Shown piece after piece: positions 21,392-32,834 of a stretch of DNA of 64,000 nt. Both the position numbers and the translations under genes were made by a program. Numbering within the stretch: the stretch's first letter is position 1; each line of letters begins with the position of its first letter. The stretch is from Bathynomus jamesi. Taxonomy: Eukaryota > Arthropoda > Malacostraca > Isopoda > Cirolanidae. The stretch is from the NCBI GenBank assembly GCA_023014485.1, contig JAJOZX010001868.1, positions 36,001 through 100,000 on the forward strand, written 5' to 3'. The notes under the pieces were generated by a model that worked only from the letters and a program-made list of their open reading frames with translations, was not told where the DNA came from and ran no database searches.

Positions 21392-21997
21392 AGATTTGGA
21401 ACATTTTTAAGGATTTAAAATATCCTGAGTGGTTTATCAGAAGGGCATATTTTAAAGCCAGAAAATCTTTTTATGCCCCTCGGGAACCTTCAGTTAACCA
21501 AAAACACTATGCGAGTTTGCCTTACACTGCTGGCTTAGAAAGTGTAAAACCTTTGACAAAAGATTTTAAGTTTGCTTTGGCATTCAAATATTTGTCTACT
21601 GTAAAAAGTAAATTGGTTCAGAATAATGTTGCAAAACAGGAACAAGCCTGTGTCTACAGCATTCCCTGTAAAAGTTGTGATTTAGTATACATAGAAGAAA
21701 CTGGAAGAAATATTGAAACCTGTATTAAAGAACATAAATATGCCTTCAGAAGTTGGAATACTAAATTATAATGCAATTTTTCATCACACCAGCCAAAATG
21801 ATCATGCTATAGATTGGGAATCAAGTTACTTACTTTATAAATGCAATAATTATGTCAAACGAAAAATAATAGAATCTGTATGGATAGAACAAATGGATAA
21901 TTTTAATTTGTGCGAAAGTACTTATAAGCTGGACCCTCTAATGAGATTCTTGGTCAAAAAATCCCTTATGGCGTTGGGTGAACAGGTTCTAACTTAA
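21380..21997 (+). pseudogene. Penelope-like linker and GIY-YIG domain, plus strand
   Basis: From about residue 60 of the long frame at 21205: the linker F-I-R-R-A-Y-F-K-A-R-K-S-F-Y, then V-Y-S-I-P-C-K-S-C-D-L-V-Y-I-E-E-T-G-R-N-I-E-T-C-I-K-E-H. The usual Y-I-G-x-T is Y-I-E-E-T here and the catalytic-region Arg is Cys, so the nuclease is probably inactive. A frameshift near 21760 leads to H-A-I-D-W-E-S-S-Y and the Y-K-L-D-P-L C-terminus ending at 21997. The portion 21205-21380 is the antisense of the RT above and not coding. Confidence 0.82.
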
Positions 21998-22290
21998 GTG
22001 TGAATTTCTTAAAGGTCTCTGGATTGTTTCCTTACTCGCCTTTGGTTCATTCGTTTTTTTGGTAAAATGTAAATGGAATAATAAACATAATAGTAATAAT
22101 GTAATAATAAATGTAAAGGTATGGTAATAATAATGTTAAAAAAATGTAAATGTAATAATAAATGCAGTAATTACGTCAAAATAATAGAATCTGTATGTAT
22201 AGAGCAAGAAGATGGTTTTCATTTGTGCGAATGTACTTATAAGCGGGACCCTTTAATAAAATACCCTTCCGGTGGTAATTTTTTCCCTTA

Positions 22291-22706
22291 TAAATTTGTG
22301 TGCCTCTCTTACAATTTATTTTTCAATTTATTTATTTTTGTATTTCTTTATTTTATTTCTTTGTGACACATATATCATTTTGGCATCATCTATTAAATTG
22401 ATTATAAACTTTCCTTTTGAACTTGACTTTGTAGACTCCACTTACAATTTTTGTTTTTATCTGTTGGTTTATTTCGGTTATGACCTATATATCACTAAGA
22501 CTATTATTTTGTAATTTTTTCCAATTTATATTTATTTCTTTATTCTATTGTGACCTGTGTACCATTCAGACAATAACTATAAAAAATTGGCTGTAAACAA
22601 GCCATTTGAATTTATGTTGAAGTTTGGGCAAAGTGCTAAAATTGTCAGTTTTCCATACAAATGTGTTTGCTCCTCCCACAATTTTTATTTCTATCCTTAC
22701 TATATA
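22291..22706. repeat. Degenerate tandem PLE 3'-UTR repeats
   Basis: Three or four loose repeats of a 115-140-bp unit containing AAATTTGTGTGCCTCTCTTACAATTT-like text (near 22296, 22430 and 22665) and a TTGTGACCTATATATCA-like segment. They match the TGCTCCTCCCACAATCC text of PLE family 1. Confidence 0.65.
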
Positions 22707-24271
22707 CAGGGTGTTTCAGGAGGAAAGGTCAATACTTCGGGAGATGATAGTATCGGTCATTGTGAGAAAAAAAGTTCATACGAACATGTGTCTAATTCTG
22801 AATGGTTATGGAGATAGAGCTGTTTGAATCTACAAATATAAAAGCATTGTTAATGATAATCAAGAAAGAGAAACCAATTACTGTTTCTAACATTTAATGT
22901 TTAAACATTGGCATTTTGAATGGTATCAGATACAGAAATGACAAATTTGTTAGTTTACAATACACTCTCAAAAATCCCACCATCAACCTCAATGCACTTT
23001 GCAACTCATGTGCGAAGATCGCATGTTGTTCATTTGAGTTGATCTTGATGTTCCTTTATGTGGGCAGTAGTATCCAAAGTGCGCGCGAGCAATCTGTCTC
23101 GTGTATCCACCTTTCTTTTGTAAACTTGACTTTTAATCCACCCCCACAAACAATAATCTAACGGAGACCTTGGTGGCCATTGAATGGGACCACCACAGCC
23201 AATCCATCGACCAGGGAAAGTTTGATTTAGGTATTGCATCACCAGACAGGTAAAATGTGGAGGAGCTCCATCATGCTGAAAGTACATACCAGCATGTGTA
23301 GCCAAAGGAACATCCTCCAATAGTCCTGCCAATTCATTTTGCAGAAATTCTAGGTAACTTTGTCCTGTAAGACGATTCTCTAAAGTAACAGGGCCAATCA
23401 GCTGATCACCAATAATACTGCACCACACATTGGCAGAGAAGCGATGTTGAAAATTTGTTTCCACAGTGGCATTTAGATTTTTGTCTGACCACCGATGAGA
23501 GTTACGAGTGTTGTTGGTACCATCATGGGTGAAAGTAGCTTCATCGGTGAACAGCATTGATCAAAGCAAAAAGCAATCGGTGATTAGCATTTACCCAATG
23601 ACAAAATTCCAGTCGCATGGCAGCATCTTCTAGTTGAAGGTGTTGTACACGCTGTACATAATATGGATGCAAGCCTTCCTCACCTAATGTTCTCCATACT
23701 CTTGTGTGTGGTACACCAAGACGTGTAGAAATTCTTCGTGAGCTAGTAGTAGGACTACGCTCTACCAACTGAAGAATGTTTTCCACTTCATCCAGATCTT
23801 GTTGACCTTCACGTTCAGATGAAACATGAGCACTGGGAAGTGTACCAATCTCACGCAATGTGTTGAAAACCCTTGTAAACACTCTTTGATCCAGAATTCT
23901 GTGGTTTGGAAACCGTCAACGGTATTCTGCAACAGCAGCTGTTGCATTTCCATCGCAAAAACCATAGACATACACCATATCTGCATATTTGGCATGTGTG
24001 AAGGTGTGTAGCATTCTTAACACTGCTTCAAACACCAAACAATGTCACTCACAACAGGCAGCTGTCGAGTGGCTTATGTTACTGTACATGCTTACATGGT
24101 TCAAGGTTATAAGGGAGGGAAGCGGGAGGAAGAGCTGCGTGCGCATCAGATTCAAACAGCTCTATCTCCATAACCATTCAGAATTAGACACATGTTCATA
24201 TGAACTTTTTTTCTCATAATGACCAATACTATCACCTCCTGAAGTATTGACCTTTCCTCCTGAAACACCCT
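22707..24271 (-). mobile_element. Mariner-like element with ~125-bp TIRs
   Basis: Left end CAGGGTGTTTCAGGAGGAAAG and right end CTTTCCTCCTGAAACACCCT; the inverted match continues inward for about 125 bp (through AGATAGAGCTGTTTGAATC). Flanked by TA-rich DNA. Length 1.57 kb. The transposase lies on the minus strand. Confidence 0.93.
23030..23990 (-). pseudogene. Mariner-like transposase pseudogene
   Basis: The N-terminal region (about 23990-23885) reads Y-A-D-M-V-Y-V-Y-G-F-C-D-G-N with a stop in the following E-Y-R-x-R-F-P-N-H-R. 23882-23541 holds the second HTH ([13 protein letters not shown]). After a frameshift, 23557-23030 holds L-F-T-D-E-A-T-F (first Asp), F-Q-H-D-G-A-P-P-H (second Asp) and W-P-P-R-S-P-L-D-Y. 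Compared with the relative at 1809 (R-S-P-D-L-T-P-L-D-F), three residues including one Asp are missing before the third catalytic Asp. Inactive. Confidence 0.9.
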
Positions 24272-24288
24272 ATATATATATATATATA

Positions 24289-24420
24289 TTTTTGTAACCT
24301 ATATATTGTCTTGAACTCTCCTTTCACTCTGTGTTCCTGAGGATGTCATTATACGAAAGTGCTTGAGCACCACTGTGTTTCTTTTCCCTTTGTGGTTTTA
24401 TTAATCATAAATATTTTTCA
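24289..24420 (+). mobile_element. Penelope-like element terminus (family 1)
   Basis: TGTAACCTATATAT, CCTGAGGATGTCATTATACG, GTGCTTGAGCACCACTGTG and TTAATCATAAATATTTTTCACG match the terminus at 3290-3462. It stops abruptly at 24420, where E2 sequence begins, so the junction cuts the outer left end of E2. Confidence 0.8.
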
Positions 24421-27061
24421 CGAGGTTTTATGCCTCTTGGTGTGGACAGTATTTGTGCAAAGTTTCACGTTATTCGGTTAATATTTAGGGGTCGCCCCAC
24501 TTGCCCCCTTTTTGAAAATTTGGGAAAATATATAGACAACTGAATAACTAATTTTTTTTGGTTCTCAAAGAATATGAAAGAAAACAGTAAGACAATAGGA
24601 CATGATAATGGGTGTATCTTCATTATTTCTTCTGCATCAGAGTCGCCTTGGATGGTATTGGTATCTGTTTTCGGTGGCCGGCTACAAGTTGTAGGAGGTA
24701 CTGCTTCTGGTCCTCGTTTCGTGTCAAAGTGTCATTGTAGCGTTGTGCGAGAGCAATACCTCGCTCGGCAGCATCATTGACGACTTTCATCTTTAAGGCG
24801 CGATCTCTAAGTTCCCTGTAGTTCTTGTCATTTGGCCATTCCCGTGGATCTTTTTGAAGTAACTGGCGCGCTTCCTCCTTACCTCCAACTTTCAAGGCAT
24901 CAAAGAGGGTCAATGTCCTTTTCGTGACGAAGGATGCCACATCATTTTCAACACCAGCTTCCGCCATGTCAATTCGTCGGGGGCAGCCATTCTTTTGGGA
25001 TGTTGGAGGTGTTGAACCATTCTCCTTTTGGTATCAGGATCGATCCTATTATCGAAGAAGGCCAGTCCAATCAGATGCTCCGACAAGTACCACAGGTGGC
25101 GTCTTAGAGCTGTCTTCGCCGCTTGTGCAGCTCCTCCGTGTGGATATTTTTCCAGAAGATGCAGCATTTTGAGATCATTGAGAGGAGCTTGTGTCCCCAT
25201 TGGCGCTTCATGCCAGTATTTGACGTAAATCAGACTGACAAATAAAGCCAGCTGAGTCACGTTTCGTTCTTCGCGTGCTGTGAGCTTGAATTGATAGTGA
25301 AAGAGGTAGATTTTGAGCGCATAAATCGCCTTCGCCATCCATCTCGCGTGGTGCATGGGACCCGGAGCTCGGATAAAGAGTTGACCACCAGTCTTTCCCC
25401 CCAGGAAGAGCAAAGATAGTTCAAGGAACTCCTTGTAGTCGTCACGAGGTTGGCTTGCCTGAAGAGCGTTAGGTAAGTAAGTGAGCATCTCTTTTCTCAT
25501 CTCTTGGAGTTGAGGGTTCTTGAACAAGCTGTCCGATGCTGAGACAAATGCTTCGTGGGAGAGAGATGGCCATTCCTTTTGAAATCGCTTAAAAAGGCCT
25601 GTTTCAGGACTTCCTGTTGAGCCAAATATTGAGGCAAAGACATCAGCAAGTACGACTTCAAGTATATGATGTCGACAACCGATCCAAACTAGCTCGTGAC
25701 CCAATGCTTCTTCAATCCTGACACAGGCTCCGCGATGTAAACCCGTGTTTGACGCAGTGGTATCGAAGACGAGACCTCTCACATGCTGTTCCACGTTCCA
25801 TAATTTCATAGTTTGAAGGCATGCCTGGGCCTGTGCTTCTCCAGTTCCTTGTTTCATCTTTGGGACACCAAGCAGCTTCTCCTGTCCATTGAATGTTATA
25901 AGGATTGCTATCCGATGCACATTCGTCTTCTTCCCTTCAATGCTGGGGAGAAGCTTTCCGTCCCAATGGAGAAGGACAGGGTCTTCTAGAGAGAATGATT
26001 CTAGATCTTCTCGAGCTGCCTGTTCTCGCCCACTTTCTCTGTAGCGATGAATAGAGCTCCGAGAGCACGTCATCCCAGACAGATCATGCCCCGCGGCCTG
26101 TAATACAGCTCCAGTTACGAAAACAGCATTCCGGTCAGAAAGATTGGTGCGATCCATTGCTCCAATGACTTCTGGAGATTGGAAAATGTTCGTAACCTTG
26201 TTCTTGGGACGCTTTGGTGCCGGAGCTTCAGACGAAGAAGGAATCGGAACCGATGGTCTATAGTCGTCATCGTCTTGCGAAAAAAGGGAAGAAGAAGAAG
26301 AGGAAAGATCAATTGATGACACTCCTGCTTCTTCCGAATCTTTCTGTGTTGCTTCATGCCTTGCCTTCCTCTTGGCTTCCTTCTCCATTCTGGATCGCTT
26401 TCTGTCCTCTTGTGTAGTCGTTTCCTTATCAATGCCAGCCATGCTGCAAGAATTGACGTCCTTGCGCTGCATGGACAGGAAATTTCGGTCCTCAATGTTG
26501 ACGATTGTGCTCATGGCATCACTGGTTGCGATGTCAAACAGTTCCTGGATGTCCGCTTTGAAGATGTCTTCATTCATTCTATCGCTGGCACGTTGCCTGG
26601 TCCTGTGCTTCTTGAGTGTTTTGTAGCGGTCTAAAAGCTTTGAAAGCTTACGGACACAGGAGTCGATCCGTTGAGTTGGGATCCGCGCTCGGGTCCAGAC
26701 TTCAATCACCCTCTGGCATGCCTGGTTCAGACTGTCGGAGGTGGTTTGCTTTTGATTGATGTGGTGGTATTTCCCCAAGAGGAGGGCGTCAAGGCATGTA
26801 GGGAGCCTTGACGTGGATAAAGTTCCAGTTGCCATCCCTAGAAGCCAAACTTTTGGAATTGATCGAGTTTGAGCCATCGGACCTACGGAAGAAAAAGTAC
26901 ATTATATAATATATATATTCAGAGTGGGGCGACCTCTAAATATTCACCAATCACGCTGCAATTTTGCACAGACCATGTGGACACTAAATGGACAAAAACC
27001 ACACTTGTGGAGACTATCTAAGACAATTTTGAAATTTCCCCCTATGGATTTGGACCACCCT
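24421..27061 (-). mobile_element. E2: DNA transposon of the WDGK/FDTT/CRHH family, nearly complete
   Basis: Right terminus ...GGACCACCCTA at 27061, read inward TAGGGTGGTCC. Subterminal inverted repeats of about 65 bp pair 24438-24503 (GTGTGGACAGTATTTGTGCA...GGGGTCGCCCCAC) with 26922-26987 (GTGGGGCGACCTC...TGTGGACAC). On the left the outermost ~75 bp, including the expected TAGGG terminus, are lost at the junction with PLE sequence at 24420, so no target duplication can be read. Confidence 0.85.
24623..26877 (-). CDS. Uncharacterised hAT-like DDE transposase (E2), ~750 aa, one frameshift
   Basis: The 655-codon frame from ATG 26877 is followed, after a one-base shift near 24950, by the C-terminus (to 24623). 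Layout: N-terminal helical region; acidic/Ser-rich linker around residues 165-230; H-W-D-G-K at 304-308; L-L-G-V-P-K with a later G-T-G; F-D-T-T-A-S-N-T-G at 371-379; C-R-H-H-I-L-E at 401-407; a long helical part with H-H-A-R-W-M-A-K and R-R-H-L-W-Y-L-S-E; and V-V-N-D-A-A-E-R-G-I-A-L near the end. I infer catalytic Asp306, Asp372 and the late Glu of A-E-R. This parallels the hAT layout, in which the final Glu follows a large helical insertion. E3 lets the reading be checked across the frameshift. Base composition is visibly more GC-rich than the surroundings. Intronless, unlike E3. Confidence 0.78.
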
Positions 27062-27086
27062 AATATATATATATATATATATATAA
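27062..27086. repeat. (TA)n microsatellite
   Basis: Short TA tract at the right border of E2. Confidence 0.9.
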
Positions 27087-28387
27087 TCAGGGTTATATTT
27101 TAGTTTAACTTGCAACCTGAATCCAGAGTAATGACTCATGAGTATTACCATGATATTCCTCATCATCTGGCATGCATAAACCTGTATCTCAATGTCTAGG
27201 AACAAGTTCCAAGCCCCAATAAGAATCTCCAGAAATTACACATTTTTACCAACTGCCATGGCAAGATTTGAGAGAAGAGAATCAATGGCCAATCAATGAC
27301 ATTCTCAATAATTAGCATAACACCTATGCACCTGCGCAATTAGTGATCTATCACTTTTGAGCAGCTGATTATGGGCACTGGTGATTTGATTACTTTGGTG
27401 TGACCAGGAGATTTTGTTCAGTTGTGCCAGTGGTTTATTCATTATCTGAATAGGGTTATACAGATAAAGTTAGGTTAGGTTAATCCATGTTTCTAGTGTA
27501 TTTTATTCAAATCTGATGTTTTATTCTTATGCTAATAATTGGTCAAACTATGCATCAGTTTTAACTGTAAATAATACACACTTTGGCTCATTTGTACAGA
27601 TAATGAACAACAGATTTAAATACAGCACATCAAAAGCTTCTTGAAACATGGATTTTTGTATGAAATTCAAGGTTGCAAGTTATACTAAAATTTTTACCAA
27701 AATCAGCTTATACAAACTGCATAATGGAAAATATTGTCAGTTTAATTTCTAAGTCTCTAAAGATAGTATTAAATTTGTAGAACAATGAGTTACAGGCATG
27801 TAAAAAAGTTCAAGCAAGTTTTGCAGTCTGGCCTAGACTAATATTTAGTATTATTAGATAGGGTATTTGTATTACTTTTTACCAACTTTTTTTTTTAGGA
27901 TTTGAAGCCACTTCACTCCTTTTCAGAATCTATGTATTATTTCTGCTAAACTTCTCATGCTGGTTCACAACAACCCAAAGCAACCTACTGCCTTGGCTAG
28001 TTGTTGATGCTGATAGTAATTGTCTACAGACTAGAACTAATTGATAGAGAACTATGGTATTTTATTACTTACATGTGGATCATCTCGAACAACTTGAAAC
28101 TGCTTAACCATTCCATCTCTAAATGAATGTCTATATTTCATAACTCCATGCAAAATTTTTTCCATGTTTAATGGGTCACATTAATAAATTACTTTCCAGT
28201 GAAATTTCTTTTATCAAATTCAGAGAAACTAAAATCACCAGAACACCTATTTAATTAGCATATCTAGAAAACAATTTCATCTTGCTCTTGAAAGAAATAC
28301 AAGGCAGGTTTTGATACAAAGGCAAGTCTTGAGAATTTTTTTTTCTTGCACTTAAGCCATTTTCTTTTCATCCAACTGACTTGAAGT
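27087..28387. other. Unassigned AT-rich stretch
   Basis: I see no repeat boundaries, TIRs or credible coding sequence. Its text does not recur elsewhere in the window as far as I can tell, so it may be single-copy non-coding DNA. Confidence 0.5.
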
Positions 28388-28417
28388 CAGGCTTGAGTTC
28401 AAATGCAAATGTTTTAA

Positions 28418-28538
28418 CTCTTTCACTCACTGGGTAGACAATTGTGTAGCTGAAAAATAAACTACATTGATTCTTATATAACCACACATAAAGGCAAATT
28501 TCTTTTTCACCCTATGTCATAATTCGTGAGCGAAAGGG
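28418..28538. mobile_element. piggyBac-like MITE with TTAA duplication
   Basis: TTAA then CTCTTTCACTCAC on the left and GTGAGCGAAAGGG then TTAA on the right: an imperfect 13-bp TIR flanked by TTAA, the piggyBac target. About 121 bp, non-coding. Confidence 0.75.
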
Positions 28539-28789
28539 TTAAATTAATCAAATGCAAACTTAAATGCTATCAAACACAGCTGCATTCAAATGGTTTTCAA
28601 ATGTTTTATGCAATTAATAATAATACTCACCAAGTTAGAAATATTTATTCCAAATATTATCACATGATACTTTTACACAACACCCAAACATTTGTAAAAG
28701 AAACACACATTTTCAATACAAACTACATATTATCATCATTTTTTAATTTTGAGATATAATTACTGAGTTCTTACAATATTTGTTTATGT

Positions 28790-28990
28790 ACAAGAGATGT
28801 CCATTGCATTTGGTATACATCATTATCTCAAAGTTGGCATCAGTCAACCTGGCACAATCAGGGCAGAAAATCTTGCCAGTAGTGCTAAAAATCCTTTCCA
28901 CAGGGGCTGATGAAGCAGTCACACTAAGATATCATTTGGCAAGTATTGCAAGACCAAGCATCCTGTGGGAATTGTCCTTCCAGTAGGCAA
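28790..28990 (-). pseudogene. hAT transposase C-terminal dimerisation segment
   Basis: Minus-strand reading gives N-P-L-A-Y-W-K-D-N, R-M-L-G-L-A-I-L-A-K, Y-L-S-V-T-A-S-S-A-P-V-E-R-I-F-S and T-T-G-K-I-F-C-P-D. The S-A-P-x-E-R-x-F-S block is the hallmark end of hAT transposases, and its Glu is the third catalytic residue in characterised members. One stop (after L-A-K) is present, so it is dead. It belongs to the enclosing element at 28388-39982. Confidence 0.85.
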
Positions 28991-31900
28991 GTGGATTAGC
29001 ACTGCTGGGTCATTCCATGTCAACTCAGCCACAAAATGGCACTTTTTGCACTCACCCCTTTCAATTTTGCTCATACTTGGCACAATAGCAGATATACATG
29101 CCAAACTTAAATTCCCAAATTATTAGAGCTGACTGACCTTTGGTTACTGAGATACAAGGTCACAAAGTTGTGACATTTTGACCTTTTTTACGTTAAATGA
29201 CTATTTTCAAAACGGTGTAACTAAAAAACTATTAAAGCTAGAGCATTGATTTTGGTCTCATTTTAAAGCTCTTTAGTAGCCCCTTGTTTATTGTCTCTTG
29301 TTAAATATCTCTACTATGAAAAATAAAAAAATCCCTTCAAAAGTTGACCTTTGACCTTGAATAAAAAAAAAATACCTTCTCCTAAAAAATTCAATTTTTT
29401 TACATTAATACCTTGAGTCATGTACAACAAAATCCCAAGAAGCTGTAAGTGGGATAACTAGTTCAATGTATAAAAAATAAATGAAGTTGGCATCATTCTT
29501 CAATTTTAGATTTTTTTTGTCAGTTCATTTATTTAAAAGTTCTGTTCTGATATAGTGTCAGTGAAGACTTGGTTCAACTTAACATTATTAGTTCAAAAAC
29601 CTTTGTGTGACCTGTGCCAAAAGAAGTCTTTTTAAAAGACAACCAGGGTTAAACCCCTTGACAGCCCCAAATCTACTGGAGTAGCGCTGATCCAAAGGCC
29701 CAACTAGTATATAAGTACTGTCAACTTTACAGAGTTGACTCCTGACTTCAAGTTAAAGTTAATTTATTTTTACTAAATACATGTATAAAAATTTATTTAA
29801 TAATTCATTAATTGTTCATTGTTTTCTTTTCAGGATTTTCTTTGTGCTTTTGTGATTTCAGAGTACAAACATGGAACATTTAAAACTGAAACAGAAGTGT
29901 GCTGATCCTTTGCTGTGTCACAAAGGTCAGTGTCGAAAGAAGAGTTTGAGAATTGTACCACAGGAGCTTGTAAATAAGTTTCCCGATCTGCACTTAACAC
30001 TACATCACAGACTTTGTAAGCAGTGTAGAGAACATCTTGAGTCCTTGCCTGAGAAAGGAATAGGCACTTTGAATTCAGACATAAATGATGATTCTTCTTG
30101 TAGTAGTGAACCACCTGAAGATCTTGAGGAAAATTGAAAATGTTGACAATAGTGATGCATCAACTTCAGAGCAAAACCATGAGATGTGTACTTTGAATGC
30201 TTCTTTTGTTTCAATTGGTGAATCACCCATAAAAAAGAGAAAGCTTGTAGAGCAAAAGTCATATGGAGCTAAAAAACTAAGCAAGGTGACAGAGACAGTT
30301 AAGAAGAGAATGGAAACAGTTGCAGGAAAAGAGATTTCTGACTCACAATTTAAGGAGCCATCTGGAGATGTAGACTGTTTAGAAATAATAAATCAACTCA
30401 AGGAAAAATTCAAAAATGAAAATACTAAAAGAAGTGATAAAATAAAAATCCTCACTGTATTGCCCAAAAGTTGGAGCATTAGGAAAATTGCTTCAGAATT
30501 TAACACAACAAGGCATACAGCATCTATTGCTAAAAAAATAGTTGAAGAAAAAGGTGTCCTTTCAGACCCAAATCCAAAGGGTGGGAAAAGAATTAAACAG
30601 GATACTGTTGACGCTATTAAAGCATTTTATCTTTCAGAAGACATCAGTAGAACAATGCCAGGAAAGAAAGACTATTGTAGTATCATTGACAATGAAAGAG
30701 GAAGGATACATTTGCAAAAGCATCTTTTACTTTGCAATTTAAAAGAAGCCTATCATATTTTCAAAGAAAGAAATCCTTTGGTTAAGGTGGGATTCAGTAA
30801 ATTTGCAGAATTGCGTCCAAAGCAGTGTGTTATTGATGGAGCAACAGGAACTCACTCAGTATGTGTCTGTACAATTCATCAGAATGCCAAACTTATGTTT
30901 GTAGGAGCTGAATTAGAAAAACTAACTGCAAATGATGACACACCTATTAAGAATGTACGTCATTGTGTTGCCTTTATGGAATGCAATCCTGCCTCACAGA
31001 AATGCTGCCTCAGACAATGTGAACAATGTGGAGATCCATCAGATTTAAAAAACAGACTACTGGACATATTTACAAACAACTTCATTGATATCATAAATTT
31101 TAAAAAGTGGATCAATACAGATCAGTCAAATCTTGAATCAGTAGAACTGAATACAGATGAATATATTGACCAATTCTGTAACCAACTGAAAGAATACCAG
31201 ATGCATGACTTCAAGACAAAGATGCAAGCAACTTATTACCGTGAAACAAAAATGTCTTTGAAAGATGGTGAGGTCCTTGCTGTGTGTGATTTTGCTGAAA
31301 ATTATTCCTTTATTCTTCAAGATGAGGTTCAGAGCTTTCACTGGAACAATGAGATGGCTACTCTACATCCATTTGTTATTTACTATAAAAAGGAAGATGA
31401 GATTGCTCACCTTAGCTTTGTTATTATTTCAGTGTAACATCCATAACACAGTTGCTGTACATTTGTTTCAAAAGCATCTGATAAAATTCCTAAAAGATAA
31501 TATCTCATCCATCGGTTCCATCCACAAAATAATTTACTTTTCAGATGGGTGTGCAGGACAGTATAAGAACTGCAAAAACTTTTTGAATCTTTGCCATCAC
31601 AGAGATGATTTTGGAATTGAGGCAGAATGGAATTTTTTTGCAACAAGTCATGGAAAGGGACCCTGTGATGGTGTTGGAGGCACAGTTAAGAGATTAGCTG
31701 CAAAAGCTAGTCTACAACGACCTTATGATGAACAGATCCTTACTGCAGAACAGTTATATACATTTGCAAGTGAAAATATTGTAAATATAAAATGTCATTT
31801 TTCAACCAATAAAGAGCATGAAGAGGAAAGCCAACTTCTCCAAGAAAGACACTCAACTGCAAGGACTATTGCTGGTTAGTGATATGAGTCATTTTTTATT

Positions 31901-32162
31901 ATGTCGTTTTTTTTTTTTTTTTTTGTCGTTTTTTTTTGTTTAAAACGAAGATAGTCTGTTTTTTTTGTTTTTTATTGTTTTAAACTTATTCCATATTTTT
32001 CTTCCTTTAATCTAATAAGTATATTAGTATTACCTATAATTTACTATACTACCATGCTTATACGGTTATACCTAGTATATATAGTCATCTTTTAGAAAAA
32101 CTGAATCACGCAAAAAGTATATAACAGAAAGGAAAAACAAACCCTCATTTTTTATATGTATA

Positions 32163-32431
32163 TGTTGGGGTAAATGTGATAAATTGGTAATTATGCATAA
32201 TTGAAAATATCATGACTTTAACCTAACCAATTGTCAAGGGTGTACAGTTAACCTAACCGGGCATTCAATTGACCTAACCTGGCATTCAATTCAATTGACC
32301 TAACAGGGCATTCAAGGTTAGGTCAATTGAATGCCCGGTTAGGTCAACTGTACGCCCTTGACAATTGGTTAGGTTAAGTCATGATATTTTCAATTATGCA
32401 TATTTACCAATTTATCACATTTACCCCAACA
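32163..32431. repeat. ~270-bp palindromic insert with GACCTAACC text
   Basis: GTTGGGGTAAATGTGATAAA at the left and the inverted TTTATCACATTTACCCCAAC at the right, with near-complete symmetry and a centre near 32305. The inner arms carry TTAACCTAACCAATTGTCAAGG and CAATTGACCTAACC. Copy 2 of the surrounding hAT lacks this block, so it is a later insertion into copy 1. Confidence 0.85.
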
Positions 32432-32834
32432 TATATATATTTTTTAACTAGAACATAAAACATTCTTCCTCGTTTCAAACAAAATACATAATTGTGATTG
32501 GCAAGAGTACCAGTATATATATTCCAGATAGAAAAAAAAAATATTCACCTTTTTTTTAACCTTTTTGTTAACCTAATGTTGTTTAACCTTCATTTCCATG
32601 GAAGAATCATCACTAGATTGGGTAGAGCATATATGCTAGTTTCAATATCACAGGTACTGTATAATATACATAATAAAAAATACATAATACTGGTATAAAA
32701 CAATATATATAATTGTGATTGGCAAGAATACCAGTGTGTGTGTGTATATATACAGTATATATATTCCAAATAGAAAAATAAAAAAAATAAAATATTCATC
32801 TCTTTCTTTAACCTTTGTGTTAACCTAATGCTGT

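Larger units (their letters stand above)
20030..22290. mobile_element. Penelope-like element (family 2) arranged as an inverted dimer
   Basis: A centre near 21390 separates minus-strand PLE sequence (20150-21391) from plus-strand PLE sequence (21380-22280). On each side the 3' coding/UTR segment (C-N-N-Y-V-K...I-I-E-S-V-W-I-E-Q...) is repeated: minus-strand copies at about 20160-20320, 20440-20600 and 20715-20930; plus-strand copies at about 21835-22000 and 22140-22270. The left edge (20030-20150) is the family terminus with AACCCACTCTAATGGACAGAG and GTTTCAATGGCCACTGGCATC, also found as a palindrome at 57655-57805. Confidence 0.82.

Noticed and set aside
24574..26634. Plus-strand frames opposite E2 and frames in its other phases
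   Set aside because: Shadows of the E2 coding sequence, whose GC-richness keeps alternative frames open.
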